64,000 nt of DNA from JBPRGG01 sp051418075 (GTDB lineage Bacteria > Bacteroidota > Bacteroidia > Cytophagales > Cyclobacteriaceae), in contig JBPRGG010000171.1 of assembly GCA_051418075.1 (NCBI GenBank), forward strand, positions 1 to 64,000, written 5' to 3'. The position numbers and the translations under genes were made by a program. Below the pieces are notes generated by a model that was given only the letters and a program-made list of their open reading frames with translations, was not told the origin of the DNA and ran no database searches. Shown piece by piece: positions 9,374 to 18,115 of the stretch; position 1 is the first letter of the stretch; every line of letters begins with the position of its first letter.

Positions 9374-10504
9374 TTACTTATACAGGCGCCAAACATTACC
9401 ATCCCGTTGATCGGTCAGTACGTAGATGGAACCATCCGGGGCCTGGTCTACATCACGTATCCGGGCACCCAGTTCTATTCTGCCTACTTCTTCTGCCTGC
9501 TCTCCATTGATCTGGACCCTCACTACCCCCTGGGCAGTTAAACCGCCAATCAGCATTTGTCCCTGAAATTCAGGAAACATATCACCAGTATAGTATTCCT
9601 GACCCGAGGGAGAAATTACCGGGGTCCAATGAATTTTGGCATCAGCAAACTCAGGATGAGTAGGTGGATCGGGAATATCTTCCCCACTGTAATGTTCTCC
9701 CCAGGAAACAACCGGCCAGCCATAATTCTTTCCTTTTTCAGCCCGGTTGAATTCATCACCTCCCCGTGGCCCCATTTCCGTGATCCACAGATCTCCGGTA
9801 TTGGGGTCAAAAGCGGCAGCTTCAATATTTCGATGGCCATAAGACCAGATCTCTCCTTCTGCCTCTGATTGGTCCACGAAAGGATTATCCTCCGGAATAG
9901 AACCATCCCGGTTAATGCGAATAATGGTACCCAAATGATCAGTCAGGTTCTGGGAAGGCTCAAATTGAAATCGTTCACCCAGGGTCAGGAATAAATAGCC
10001 ATCCGGGGAAAATTCAATCCGCCCACCAAAATGATTGGGGCCATCTATTTTAGGTTCCTGACTGAACAATACTTCAAAATCCTGAATCTGGTCATTTTGC
10101 CAAAGTCCCCGGCCCACTGCGGTAGATGCCGTATTATCTGCTCCAGGTTCTGCAAATGAAAGGTATACATATTGGTTGTTAGTAAAATCAGGATCCAGCG
10201 CAATATCCAGCATCCCTCCCTGTCCCTTGGCAAAAACCTCAGGTACACCTGAAACAGGTTCAGAAAGATTATTATCCTGATCCAATATCCTTAAATCGCC
10301 TGACCTTTCTGTAACCAGTAACCTTCCATCGGGCAAAAATACCATTCCCCAGGGATGGTTCAGTCCACCGGCCAGATTTTCTACCTGCACAGAGTCAGAT
10401 TCCAGATTTTCATCAGCTTGTTGAGCCGTATCATTATTACAGGAGCTTAAATAAAAAACGGACAGGATTAATAAAAATAATGGGGTTTGTAAAGTAATTT
10501 TCAT
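9374..10504 (-). CDS. PQQ-dependent aldose sugar dehydrogenase-like lipoprotein (Ylil type)
   Basis: The product is 376 aa with a lipoprotein signal ending at the YLSSC lipobox (residues 18-22). The remainder is a six-bladed GSDH/sorbosone dehydrogenase beta-propeller: 'LNHPWGMVFLPDGRLLVTERSGDLRI' at the start, 'SYGHRNIEAAAFDPNTGDLWITEMGPRGGDE' with the conserved GHRN and E-x-G-P-x-GGDE blocks, and 'GLTAQGVVRV'. Family members oxidise aldoses in the periplasm using PQQ and calcium. No PQQ biosynthesis gene is in the window, so the cofactor may be scavenged. A consensus promoter lies upstream at 10578-10607. Confidence 0.9.
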   Translation of the reverse strand: MKITLQTPLFLLILSVFYLSSCNNDTAQQADENLESDSVQVENLAGGLNHPWGMVFLPDGRLLVTERSGDLRILDQDNNLSEPVSGVPEVFAKGQGGMLDIALDPDFTNNQYVYLSFAEPGADNTASTAVGRGLWQNDQIQDFEVLFSQEPKIDGPNHFGGRIEFSPDGYLFLTLGERFQFEPSQNLTDHLGTIIRINRDGSIPEDNPFVDQSEAEGEIWSYGHRNIEAAAFDPNTGDLWITEMGPRGGDEFNRAEKGKNYGWPVVSWGEHYSGEDIPDPPTHPEFADAKIHWTPVISPSGQEYYTGDMFPEFQGQMLIGGLTAQGVVRVQINGEQAEEVGRIELGARIRDVDQAPDGSIYVLTDQRDGNVWRLYK

Positions 10505-10577
10505 AAAAAATAAAATATTTATGGTTAATAATTTTTTAAACAGCCGATTTGTTCGGTTGTTTATTTGCCAAAACAGC

Positions 10578-10607
10578 CAAAGATAAACTTTTTTAAAAAG
10601 GTATCAA
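10578..10607 (-). promoter_or_regulatory. Bacteroidota consensus promoter of the sugar dehydrogenase gene
   Basis: On the minus strand, TTG (10605-10607) is followed after exactly 19 bases by TATCTTTG (10578-10585). This matches the Bacteroidota -33 TTG / -7 TAnnTTTG pattern for the housekeeping sigma factor. It would give a 5' leader of roughly 65-70 nt before the start codon at 10504. Confidence 0.65.
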
Positions 10608-10757
10608 TAGAATCAGCCCAGAATCAGTCAGATATCTTTTTAATTTTTTCATTGAAACGTTCATTTTTTTCGATTGAAGACATTTAATTCCTGATATCTG
10701 ATAAAGATCGATCAACTTCACTTACATTTGTTATAAACCAAAGCTTACCTTTATCTG

Positions 10758-11684
10758 ATGCCAGTATCTACCCTTATTTTGATAGGAGCCATCCTGGCGG
10801 GAATGTGGCTCTTTTTCTATTTTTTCCCGATTAATCTATGGATTACCGCTACTTTTTCAGGAGTAAAGATTAATCTGATTGATCTGGTTTTTATGAGATT
10901 TCGTAAAGTACCACCAGGATTAATTGTTAAATCACTGATACTGGCTACCAAGGCTGGTATACAGGATGTGAATTCTGAAAAGCTGGAAACCCATTATTTG
11001 GCTAACGGAAACCTGCAAAATGTGATAAAAGCATTAATTGTGGCAGATAAAGCCAATTTGAACATGCATTTTAAGCAAGCTACTGCCATTGACCTGGCCG
11101 GTAGGGATGTATTGAAGGCTGTACAAATATCTGTAACGCCTTACATCATTATAGTACCGTCTATTACAGCTGTAGCGGTGGATGGCATTCAACTAATTGC
11201 AGAAGCCAGGGTAACCGTCAGAACCAATATTCAAAGACTGGTAGGAGGTGCCGGAGAAGAGACCATCAAAGCCAGAGTAGGCCAGGGAATTATTTCCTGC
11301 ATCGGGGCTACTAAAAGCTACCTTCAGGTATTGGATAAGCCTGATGAGATATCTAAAAGTGTTTTGCAGAATGGATTGGATGCCGGTACAGCCTTTGAGA
11401 TCATTTCTATCGATATAGCTGACATTAACATCGGCAAAAATATTGGGGCTCAGCTTCAGATTGATCAGGCACAGGCTGACCTTAATGTAGCCAAAGCCAG
11501 GGCTGAAAAAAGAAGGGCTATGGCTGTAGCTTCTGAACAGGAAATGACCGCCAAGACTCAGGAAGCCAAAGCAGTAGTGATTAATGCAGAGGCGGAAGTA
11601 CCCATTGCACTGGCAGAAGCATTCAGAAACGGAAGGCTGTTTGGAAAAAAAGTAAGTCAAAAGACCACTCCTGATAAGACCTAA
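10758..11684 (+). CDS. floA: flotillin-like protein FloA (SPFH family)
   Basis: The product is 308 aa. It has an N-terminal membrane hairpin (about residues 3-24), the UPF0365/FloA core ('PPGLIVKSLILATKAGI', 'YLANGNLQNVIKALIVADKANL', 'AIDLAGRDV'), and an alanine/glutamate-rich coiled-coil C-terminal region ('ADLNVAKARAEKRRAMAVASEQEM'). FloA organises membrane microdomains. Two things are unusual: the protein ends soon after 'LAEAFRNGRL' with a short lysine-rich tail instead of the longer tail of most FloA proteins (about 330 aa), and there is no nfeD-like gene beside it. A possible -7 element, TACATTTG, lies at 10733-10740. Confidence 0.9.
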   Translation: MPVSTLILIGAILAGMWLFFYFFPINLWITATFSGVKINLIDLVFMRFRKVPPGLIVKSLILATKAGIQDVNSEKLETHYLANGNLQNVIKALIVADKANLNMHFKQATAIDLAGRDVLKAVQISVTPYIIIVPSITAVAVDGIQLIAEARVTVRTNIQRLVGGAGEETIKARVGQGIISCIGATKSYLQVLDKPDEISKSVLQNGLDAGTAFEIISIDIADINIGKNIGAQLQIDQAQADLNVAKARAEKRRAMAVASEQEMTAKTQEAKAVVINAEAEVPIALAEAFRNGRLFGKKVSQKTTPDKT

Positions 11685-11690
11685 AAAACA

Positions 11691-11718
11691 GAAGCCACTG
11701 ACTTTCAGTGGCCTCTAT
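11691..11718. terminator. bidirectional terminator between floA and the csp genes
   Basis: A perfect 8-bp stem, GCCACTGA (11694-11701) and TCAGTGGC (11705-11712), has a 3-nt loop and lies between the convergent floA and csp genes. The minus-strand side is followed by a T-rich tract (TTCTGTTTTTT), the plus-strand side by a weaker one. Confidence 0.75.
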
Positions 11719-11737
11719 ATATTTTTAGCAAAAGAAA

Positions 11738-11932
11738 TTAGTCAACCAATTCTACATTGACTGCGTTCATTCCTTTTCTGCCTCTTTCCAGTTCATAACG
11801 AACTTTATCATTTTCTCGGATTTCATCGATCAGTCCACTTTGGTGCACAAAAATGTCTTCACTTGAATCTGATGGTTTAATAAAACCAAAACCTTTGGTT
11901 GAGTTAAAAAATTTAACAGTTCCTTCTTTCAT
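11738..11932 (-). CDS. cold-shock protein (CspA family), copy 1
   Basis: The product is 64 aa, a single cold-shock domain with the RNA-binding motifs RNP1 (KGFGFI, residues 13-18) and RNP2 (DIFVHQ). It binds single-stranded RNA and DNA as an RNA chaperone. It differs from the next gene upstream at 11 of 64 positions, mostly conservatively, so the two are a recent tandem duplicate. It is the last gene of the minus-strand series helicase - csp - csp and ends at the shared terminator. Confidence 0.95.
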   Translation of the reverse strand: MKEGTVKFFNSTKGFGFIKPSDSSEDIFVHQSGLIDEIRENDKVRYELERGRKGMNAVNVELVD

Positions 11933-11975
11933 TGTAACTTAAATTATTGATTTTCAATATGTTATAAAGATGTAA

Positions 11976-12170
11976 TTAATCAATCAATTCAACATTGACT
12001 GCATTCATCCCTTTTTTGCCTCGTTCTACATCGAATTTCACCCGGTCATTTTCACGGATTTCATCGATCAGTCCACTTTGGTGAACAAAAATGTCTTCAT
12101 TTGAATCACTTGGTTTAATAAATCCAAACCCTTTGGAATTATTAAAGAATTTTACGATACCTTCTTTCAT
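11976..12170 (-). CDS. cold-shock protein (CspA family), copy 2
   Basis: The product is 64 aa with the same layout as its neighbour: RNP1 KGFGFI and RNP2 DIFVHQ in a single cold-shock domain. It shares 53 of 64 residues with copy 1, and the genes are 43 bp apart. It starts 48 bp after the DEAD-box helicase stop codon, so a joint transcript with the helicase is likely. This links two kinds of RNA-structure-relieving proteins, as is common in cold-adaptation units. Confidence 0.95.
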   Translation of the reverse strand: MKEGIVKFFNNSKGFGFIKPSDSNEDIFVHQSGLIDEIRENDRVKFDVERGKKGMNAVNVELID

Positions 12171-12218
12171 TTTGGTTAATTGTATTAATAATAATTGATA
12201 ATAAATTTCATCTTTAGT

Positions 12219-13430
12219 TTAATCTACAAAAGTAAACGCCTTACCTGTTTTCCCTGCCCGGCCAGTCCGGCCAATGCGGTGGGTATAGCTTTCCAGGTTC
12301 AGGGGTAGCTGATAATTAATCACATGTGTGATATCTGCTACATCAATTCCTCTGGCTGCTACATCAGTAGCCACTAAAACCTGTACGTTTCCTCTTTTAA
12401 ATTTATCCAGGGCTTTGTTCCGGTAATTTTGTGATTTATTGCCATGAATCAGATCAACCATTATGCCGGAGCGGGCTAACCTTTTACTCACTTTATCCAC
12501 CAATCTTTTGGTTTCGGCAAAAATCAATACCTTTTCAAAATCTTTATCGTTCATCATGTCCAAAAGCAGGTCAAATTTATCCGTACCTAATGGGACCCTT
12601 ATGATGTCCTGCTCAATCTGGTCATTGTTGGGCGTACCCTGGCTGACTTTTACCTGAACCGGGTTTTTCAATAACTGCCGGATCAATTCCTTCTGAGTAG
12701 GATCAATTGTGGCTGAAAACAACATGGTTTGCTGTCTTTGAACCATAGCCTGAACAATTTTCTTAATATCATTGACAAATCCCATGTCCAGCATCCGGTC
12801 GAACTCATCCAATATCAGTACGGAAATATCCTTCAGCTTTAAAGCCCTTCGTTGGGCCAGATCAAGTAATCGACCTGGTGTGCCTATGATCAGATGTTGT
12901 GGTCTCCTAAGCTGTTGTAAATCACGATCCAGCTTGGTGCCTCCGATAAACACAGCAGAATATAATCCTAAACCCCGTGAAAGGCTTTTGAATTCCTGTT
13001 CTACCTGCAGGGCTAATTCCCTGGTTGGGACTACCACCAAAGTTTGAAATGGGTCAGCTGAACCAAGCAAACGATCAATGATGGGTATTAAAAAAGCAGC
13101 AGTTTTTCCTGTGCCGGTATGGGCTATTCCTAAAAGATCTCTTCCGGCTTTAAGATATTCCAGAGTTTCTTCCTGGATCTGAGTTGGTTTATCAAATCCT
13201 TTGCCCAGCAAATTGGCTTTTAAGGCCGATTGAACTGGTAGTTCTGCAAATGAATTTTTAGCCAGGTAAACAGAAGGAATTTCCTGAATGGCTCTTTTGA
13301 TCAGTGAATCGGGATCTAAATTAGATACCTTTTTGGAAGTTTTCCTGTTTCTGCCGGAAGAATTATAATCCGGTTTATTCTTTTTAAAGGAACTTTGGTT
13401 CCTGTTTTTTGATGTTTTTATATGATTCAT
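12219..13430 (-). CDS. DEAD-box RNA helicase (RhlE-like) with a DEFD motif II
   Basis: The product is 403 aa. After a basic, low-complexity N-terminus (about 1-50), both RecA-like domains are complete: Q motif (PTQIQ), motif I (AHTGTGKT), Ia (PTRELALQ), Ib (GTPGRLLD), III (SAT), V (ATDVAARGIDV) and VI (HRIGRTGRAG). Motif II reads LDEFD instead of LDEAD. The protein stops about 10 residues after motif VI, so it lacks the C-terminal extension of most RhlE or CsdA proteins. It is probably an ATP-dependent RNA helicase for ribosome assembly or cold-shock mRNA, transcribed with two csp genes. Confidence 0.93.
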   Translation of the reverse strand: MNHIKTSKNRNQSSFKKNKPDYNSSGRNRKTSKKVSNLDPDSLIKRAIQEIPSVYLAKNSFAELPVQSALKANLLGKGFDKPTQIQEETLEYLKAGRDLLGIAHTGTGKTAAFLIPIIDRLLGSADPFQTLVVVPTRELALQVEQEFKSLSRGLGLYSAVFIGGTKLDRDLQQLRRPQHLIIGTPGRLLDLAQRRALKLKDISVLILDEFDRMLDMGFVNDIKKIVQAMVQRQQTMLFSATIDPTQKELIRQLLKNPVQVKVSQGTPNNDQIEQDIIRVPLGTDKFDLLLDMMNDKDFEKVLIFAETKRLVDKVSKRLARSGIMVDLIHGNKSQNYRNKALDKFKRGNVQVLVATDVAARGIDVADITHVINYQLPLNLESYTHRIGRTGRAGKTGKAFTFVD

Positions 13431-13774
13431 TAATTATTTCGATTGTTGTTATCAGAAGCATTTGATCGGGGAGCCTAAAGATGTCCGGGAGTGTTTTCCT
13501 GCAGTTGGGAGATTGCAGTCATTTCCTTTTTTTCTCACAGGTACCGTTGCTGGTAACTGAAATTACTGATTATTCAAATGCTTAAATTATAGGTTAAAAA
13601 TACTTTACTTTCAGGTGTCAAAAAATCATTTAATTCTTTTTAGCCTTTTATTACGAATGCTTTTATAGTAGTTATAAGCAAAAAAATTTGGTCATTACTA
13701 CAGGCATATCTACTGGCAAACACAAATTACTAAAAGATAGTTCACCAAATTAAAATTTTTATTGATTTTTTACA
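13431..13774. other. 344-bp region upstream of the helicase, no gene seen
   Basis: The gap between the helicase start and the end of the next cold-shock-domain gene, both on the minus strand, holds no credible open frame. It would contain the helicase promoter and a possible long 5' leader, which is common for cold-shock mRNAs. I could not identify a definite structure or motif. Confidence 0.35.
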
Positions 13775-14227
13775 TTATCTGAGTTTAACATCCACTGCAT
13801 TAGGACCTTTGGCAGTCATCTCCAAAGTAAAACTTACTTTATCCCGTTCACCGATTTCATCGATTGTGCCATTTACATGGACAAATACACTTTCCTGAGT
13901 TTTTTGATCTTTTATAAAACCATAACCTTTAGAGGTATTAAAAAAAGTGACTGTTCCAAAATGAACTTCATCAGGGTCTTCAACCGTATCATCCTGTTTG
14001 GGAACACCTATCTGAATACTTTCCGGGTCAATTTTTTTCTTTTTGGCGGGATCCGGTGGCGTAGATGATATGTTGCCATTTTCATCAACGTAAGCCAGCA
14101 TATCTTCAAAATCCGTATTCTTGGCACTTGCTTTCCTGGCTTCTCTTCTTTCTTCCTTTTCTTTTTTCTTTTTAAGTTTTTTCTTTTCTTTTTCTTTTTT
14201 GTTAAAAGTTTCTTTCGATTTGGCCAT
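13775..14227 (-). CDS. cold-shock domain protein with lysine-rich N-terminal extension
   Basis: The product is 150 aa. The first 35 or so residues are almost entirely K, E and R and probably form a charged helix that could contact RNA or ribosomes. A linker follows, and then a cold-shock domain at about 90-150 ('GTVTFFNTSKGYGFIKDQ', 'SVFVHVNGT', 'KGPNAVDVKLR'). This differs from the two 64-aa Csp proteins nearby by the extension, a layout that recurs in Bacteroidota. RNA binding is inferred from the domain. It is transcribed alone or from its own promoter about 550 bp upstream of the helicase stretch. Confidence 0.88.
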   Translation of the reverse strand: MAKSKETFNKKEKEKKKLKKKKEKEERREARKASAKNTDFEDMLAYVDENGNISSTPPDPAKKKKIDPESIQIGVPKQDDTVEDPDEVHFGTVTFFNTSKGYGFIKDQKTQESVFVHVNGTIDEIGERDKVSFTLEMTAKGPNAVDVKLR

Positions 14228-14416
14228 TAACTATATTTTAAATTAATACTTATTTGAAAATTCTGCTACTTCATTTTCCAAAAAACCTTTAACATTTATT
14301 GAAGTTCATCCGGGGGAAGGCCAACCAAATGCATGAAGTATGTAGAATCAACTGCAAATTAAGGCATAAATATTCAGTTATCCTATTATAAATATTGAAT
14401 TTTTTAGCTGGAATAT

Positions 14417-14454
14417 AAAAAAGAAAGCTGCTCTGAGATATGAAGCAGCTTTCT
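14417..14454 (-). terminator. rho-independent terminator of the Hsp20 gene
   Basis: A perfect 11-bp inverted repeat, AGAAAGCTGCT / AGCAGCTTTCT, has an 11-nt loop and is followed on the minus strand by TTTTTT. It starts about 25 bp after the Hsp20 stop codon. Confidence 0.85.
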
Positions 14455-14478
14455 GATGTTTCCTACCCAATTACCCAA

Positions 14479-14919
14479 TTACGATACTTTAATGGTTTTA
14501 GGAGGTTGCGGTTTGGCTTCTTCTTTTTTAGGAATGCCAATTTCCAAAATTCCATTATGATATTTAGCTTTTATCTGAGCGGAATCTGCAGTCTCAGGTA
14601 AAGTAAAAGACCGGCAGAATGACTGAAAAGCAAATTCCTGGCGGCTGTATCCTTCATCCTCATTTTTATGCGCTTCTTTATTTTCTGAGGAAATAGATAA
14701 AACATTCTGATCCAGTTCAATTTTGAAATCGTCTTTTTTCAATCCTGGTGCTGCCATTTCCACTACATAACCGTTTTGATCTTCCCTTATATTAACTTTG
14801 GGAAGGGTACTGTTTTGGGTAGCATAATTTTTTCTTTTCCAGTTACTTACTTCAGTATTGAAGAATTCATCGAACAAATCGAACGGAAATAAATTTTGAT
14901 TTCTTTTAATAAGTGCCAT
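14479..14919 (-). CDS. small heat-shock protein, Hsp20/alpha-crystallin family
   Basis: The product is 146 aa. The alpha-crystallin domain covers about residues 40-135 ('PKVNIREDQNGYVVEMAAPGLKKDDFKIEL', 'YSRQEFAFQSFCRSFTLPE', 'AKYHNGILEIGIPKKE'), and the C-terminal 'KTIKVS' contains the I-x-I/V-like anchor. It is an ATP-independent holdase that keeps unfolded proteins soluble. It is a single gene with a strong terminator, adjacent to cold-shock genes on one side and peroxide-stress YaaA on the other. Confidence 0.96.
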   Translation of the reverse strand: MALIKRNQNLFPFDLFDEFFNTEVSNWKRKNYATQNSTLPKVNIREDQNGYVVEMAAPGLKKDDFKIELDQNVLSISSENKEAHKNEDEGYSRQEFAFQSFCRSFTLPETADSAQIKAKYHNGILEIGIPKKEEAKPQPPKTIKVS

Positions 14920-15132
14920 AGTTGTATAAATTTTTAGTTTCTAAAATATTTTGTTTCAATTTCCAAATTTTAAAAACATTTATACAATTGGTATTCCAAA
15001 ATAAAAAATGTTGAAAAGGTCAGACATTTTGGCATATTTCAAGTTTAAATTACATTATTTGATGCCAAAATGGCTGGAGCACTCGTTTTGAAACCGCCAA
15101 AATGAAGGTTTTTTGAATTATAAAACCGGAGC

Positions 15133-15900
15133 TTATCCTCTTTTAAAGGCCAGTTTATCCTGATCCGATGCCCGTACATCAAATTCATAGCCGTCTGCAT
15201 GAAATAACTTGAGGTCATCCACAGACTGAACTTTGTTTTTTATGATAAATTTAGCCATCATGCCCCTGGCCTTCTTGGCATAAAAGGAGATGATCTTGTA
15301 TTGGTCATTTTTAAAATCCTTAAATTCCACTTCTATAACCTTTGCTTTCAGCTTCCTGGTATTGACTGCCTTAAAATATTCGCGCGAAGCCAGGTTGACC
15401 AAAAGATCATCCTGTTGGTCATCCAGGTCTTTTTGGAGAAGTTTTGTGATCTTGTCACCCCAAAAGCTGTAAAGGTGCGGGTGGTTTTTAACTTTAAGTT
15501 TGGTCCCCATTTCCAACCGGTAAGGCTGAATCAGGTCCAGAGGGCGCAATAAGCCATATAATCCGGACAAAATACGTAAATGCTCCTGGGCATAATCTAC
15601 ATCTGACTGATTAAAAGTATTGGACTCCAGGCCCTGGTATACATCTCCCTGAAAGGCAAAAAGAGCGGGCTGAGTTTCAGCCGAAGCCAGAGAAGTGGTT
15701 TGAAATTGCTGATATCTTTCCAGGTTTAAATGGGCCAAATTATCACTGAGGCTCATCAGAGACTTTACTTCCTTACCGGATTTCTTTTTAAGCACCTGGA
15801 TTAGTTGTTTTGTTTCTTTATCAAATCGGGTAGCAGAGGTAGCAAAATCTACTTTTCTGTCAAAATCCAGGGTTTTGGCTGGTGACAATATGATGATCAT
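15133..15900 (-). CDS. yaaA: peroxide stress protein YaaA
   Basis: The product is 255 aa, the usual length. It has the family N-terminus 'IIILSPAKTLDF' and the internal 'GDVYQGL' and 'LRILSGLYGLLRPLDLIQPYRLEMGTKL' blocks, with 'ISFYAKKARGMMAKFII' near the C-terminus. YaaA (formerly DUF328) lowers intracellular unincorporated iron during peroxide stress and has a DNA-binding helix-hairpin-helix fold. It is cytoplasmic, in a single-gene unit. Together with KatG it suggests exposure to oxygen. Confidence 0.95.
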   Translation of the reverse strand: MIIILSPAKTLDFDRKVDFATSATRFDKETKQLIQVLKKKSGKEVKSLMSLSDNLAHLNLERYQQFQTTSLASAETQPALFAFQGDVYQGLESNTFNQSDVDYAQEHLRILSGLYGLLRPLDLIQPYRLEMGTKLKVKNHPHLYSFWGDKITKLLQKDLDDQQDDLLVNLASREYFKAVNTRKLKAKVIEVEFKDFKNDQYKIISFYAKKARGMMAKFIIKNKVQSVDDLKLFHADGYEFDVRASDQDKLAFKRG

Positions 15901-16036
15901 AAAAATTATTTTTATGTTGATAAATCTTTTATATGGTTAAATGTTTGACGAGTTCATGTCTGTATGCATCTTAGATTAAGAGGTTTTCAGAGCTGTTCCC
16001 GGTATTCCTACCCTCCATCTAAAATGCTCAGTTTCA

Positions 16037-17287
16037 TCATGATTGTTTTAAATAATGCATTACCGCCTGAGCAGCGCTTCTACCGGAGGCCATGGCGGCA
16101 TTAAGCGAGCCATTCAGCAGGTAGTCCCCGGCTAAATAAATATTGTCATACATCTTGGTTTCTGTATAATACATCTGGTAATGTACATCTTCTACAATAG
16201 GCAGGGCTTTTTCAATGGTAAAGGTTTTGATGGTTTCAAACTTGTCCTGATCAATGCCAGTGAGGTATTCCAGTTCTTTCTTGAGATTTTGTTCAAATTT
16301 TTCCAGGGATATTTCCGGCACCTGATTTACTGAAACTGAGACTAAAGCAGCTCCTTTTTTGCCATAGCTGGGGGCTGTATCAGACATAACACATAGGTTG
16401 TTGATCATAAAATCAGGCTCAGGCACCAATCCAATCAGAGGTTTATCAATGAATGAATGATCCAGGCTGAAATAGGTATTGGTCACTTTTTGGTAACCGG
16501 CAAATTGCCCCTGTAGATTTTTAATGATCTTATCCGGTTGGGTGGCAATGATCACGGCCTCTGTATCCAGCACATTATCATCATCCAGCCGGACCTGCTT
16601 TTGATTTACTGAAACCACTTCAAAATTAAACAGAAATTCAGTTTTTTTCAGCTTGTGTTTTAGTTGGCGAGGAATGGCTTCCATTCCTTCGGATGGCAGG
16701 GCGGCATGACCAGTGCTAAACATTTTAAAAATAAATTCAAACATGCGGCTGCTCGTATTCAATTCGTTCTCCAGGAAAATGCCACCAAAAAATGGACGAA
16801 AGAAGTTATCAATAATGGTTGAGCTAAAGCCAAAATCCTGCAGATATTTCAGGGTGGTCTCATCAGGCCTGGAAAAAATAGCTTCTTCCGATTCGTTTTT
16901 CAGCTTTTGGGAAAGCTGCCATATTTTTAATTTATCCTGAAAGGTACCTGCTGGTGAAAGCAGGGTATTCAACAACTGAGCAGGTTTACGAGTAGGATCA
17001 GATATCCTGGTTTGCTTTTGCTGGTGAAAAATTAAAGCCCCAGGATCAAAATATTTTAATTTAAGGTCTTTAAAATCCAGATATTTTTGGGCTTCAGGAT
17101 ATGCTGTCAACAATACCTGAAAACCATGATCCAGCAAAAACCCATTGACCTGATCCGTTTTTACCCTCCCTCCTGCCCGGTCATTTTTCTCTACGATCAA
17201 GACATCGATATTCCGGGATTCCAATTCCAGGGCAGCCACCAAGCCTGCTATCCCTGCCCCAACAATGATTACCTGCTTTTTTGCCAT
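16037..17287 (-). CDS. FAD-dependent amine-oxidase/phytoene-desaturase-like oxidoreductase
   Basis: The product is 416 aa. The N-terminal dinucleotide-binding motif is clear (VIIVGAGIAGLVAALELE, residues 5-22), followed by the 'VEKNDRAGGRV' segment typical of the amine oxidase/protoporphyrinogen oxidase/carotenoid desaturase superfamily. Near the C-terminus, 'NIYLAGDYLLNGSLNAAMASGRSAA' is the second FAD-contacting block. No signal peptide is visible. The substrate is not evident; a carotenoid-related role is possible because a carotenoid oxygenase lies 8 kb away, but that is inference only. Confidence 0.85.
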   Translation of the reverse strand: MAKKQVIIVGAGIAGLVAALELESRNIDVLIVEKNDRAGGRVKTDQVNGFLLDHGFQVLLTAYPEAQKYLDFKDLKLKYFDPGALIFHQQKQTRISDPTRKPAQLLNTLLSPAGTFQDKLKIWQLSQKLKNESEEAIFSRPDETTLKYLQDFGFSSTIIDNFFRPFFGGIFLENELNTSSRMFEFIFKMFSTGHAALPSEGMEAIPRQLKHKLKKTEFLFNFEVVSVNQKQVRLDDDNVLDTEAVIIATQPDKIIKNLQGQFAGYQKVTNTYFSLDHSFIDKPLIGLVPEPDFMINNLCVMSDTAPSYGKKGAALVSVSVNQVPEISLEKFEQNLKKELEYLTGIDQDKFETIKTFTIEKALPIVEDVHYQMYYTETKMYDNIYLAGDYLLNGSLNAAMASGRSAAQAVMHYLKQS

Positions 17288-17444
17288 GCTAATTATAGAT
17301 GATTGACTTTTTATCCAACCAGAATTCAGTCAAGAGGTTTTAAAAATTAGCAAATTCAGCCCTAACCCACTAGCTTTTTTGAGCTTGCAGCTCAGCCGAT
17401 CTGGATTGGCAGTTAAAATGTTAACGGGTGAAATGTACACACCA

Positions 17445-18113
17445 TTACCGGGAAGATTTAAACTTGTAAATGCTTAGATTTGACAGAGGTGATATGAGGT
17501 TATTTTCCAGCACTTGATAGTCATACTGGTCCATTTCTTTTAAAAAATCAGGTTCAAACAGTTTGGGAAATTTACAATCGGCATGAATATCTCCTGGTTT
17601 ATGGCCCATCCGTTCCAGGATCACTAATACTCCATTCTCAGTCATCAGCTGATGCATTTCCTGCATTATATTTTCCCTCGCTTCCAATTCATGGAAAACG
17701 TTGATCATCAATAGCCTGTCAAAAATTCCTGATGGCAAGCCGGTGCTGGTTTGGTCACCTAATACCAGCCTGAACCTGGCCTGCACCGGGTCACCTCTTA
17801 GCTGTTCATGATGGGCCAGCACCTGGTGAAACTGGTACAATCGGATTGAGTCTATTTCCTGCAGATACCAGGTAATGCTATCCACCACACAGGAAATCTG
17901 GACCTCTTTTAAACCATTGCCAGCTCCGATGCTACCAACAACTTCGCCGGACTGGCAGCCCATTACTTCATAATACCGGTGATAATCATGCTTTATTTCC
18001 TGGTATTTCTTAGGGAAATGTTTATAATTATAGGGACGGTCTGCAGATTTGCAGGCCCCAACCAGCATCCAAATAGCATACAAAAAGTAGGTTTTATAAA
18101 TCAACCTGTTCAT
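17445..18113 (-). CDS. lipoprotein with a class I methyltransferase-like fold
   Basis: The product is 222 aa. It starts with a lipoprotein signal ending at LVGAC (cysteine 21). The mature part has a SAM-binding-like motif I, VVGSIGAGNG (residues 58-67), an acidic residue after a second strand (LQEID, 85-89), and the post-motif block 'FDRLLMINVFHELE', as in class I methyltransferases. A lipidated, exported methyltransferase is odd because SAM is a cytosolic cofactor. The ATG lies 2 bp after the stop of the polysaccharide lyase gene, so the two are one operon. It could be a degenerate fold used for binding. Confidence 0.6.
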   Translation of the reverse strand: MNRLIYKTYFLYAIWMLVGACKSADRPYNYKHFPKKYQEIKHDYHRYYEVMGCQSGEVVGSIGAGNGLKEVQISCVVDSITWYLQEIDSIRLYQFHQVLAHHEQLRGDPVQARFRLVLGDQTSTGLPSGIFDRLLMINVFHELEARENIMQEMHQLMTENGVLVILERMGHKPGDIHADCKFPKLFEPDFLKEMDQYDYQVLENNLISPLSNLSIYKFKSSR

Positions 18114-18115
18114 GG

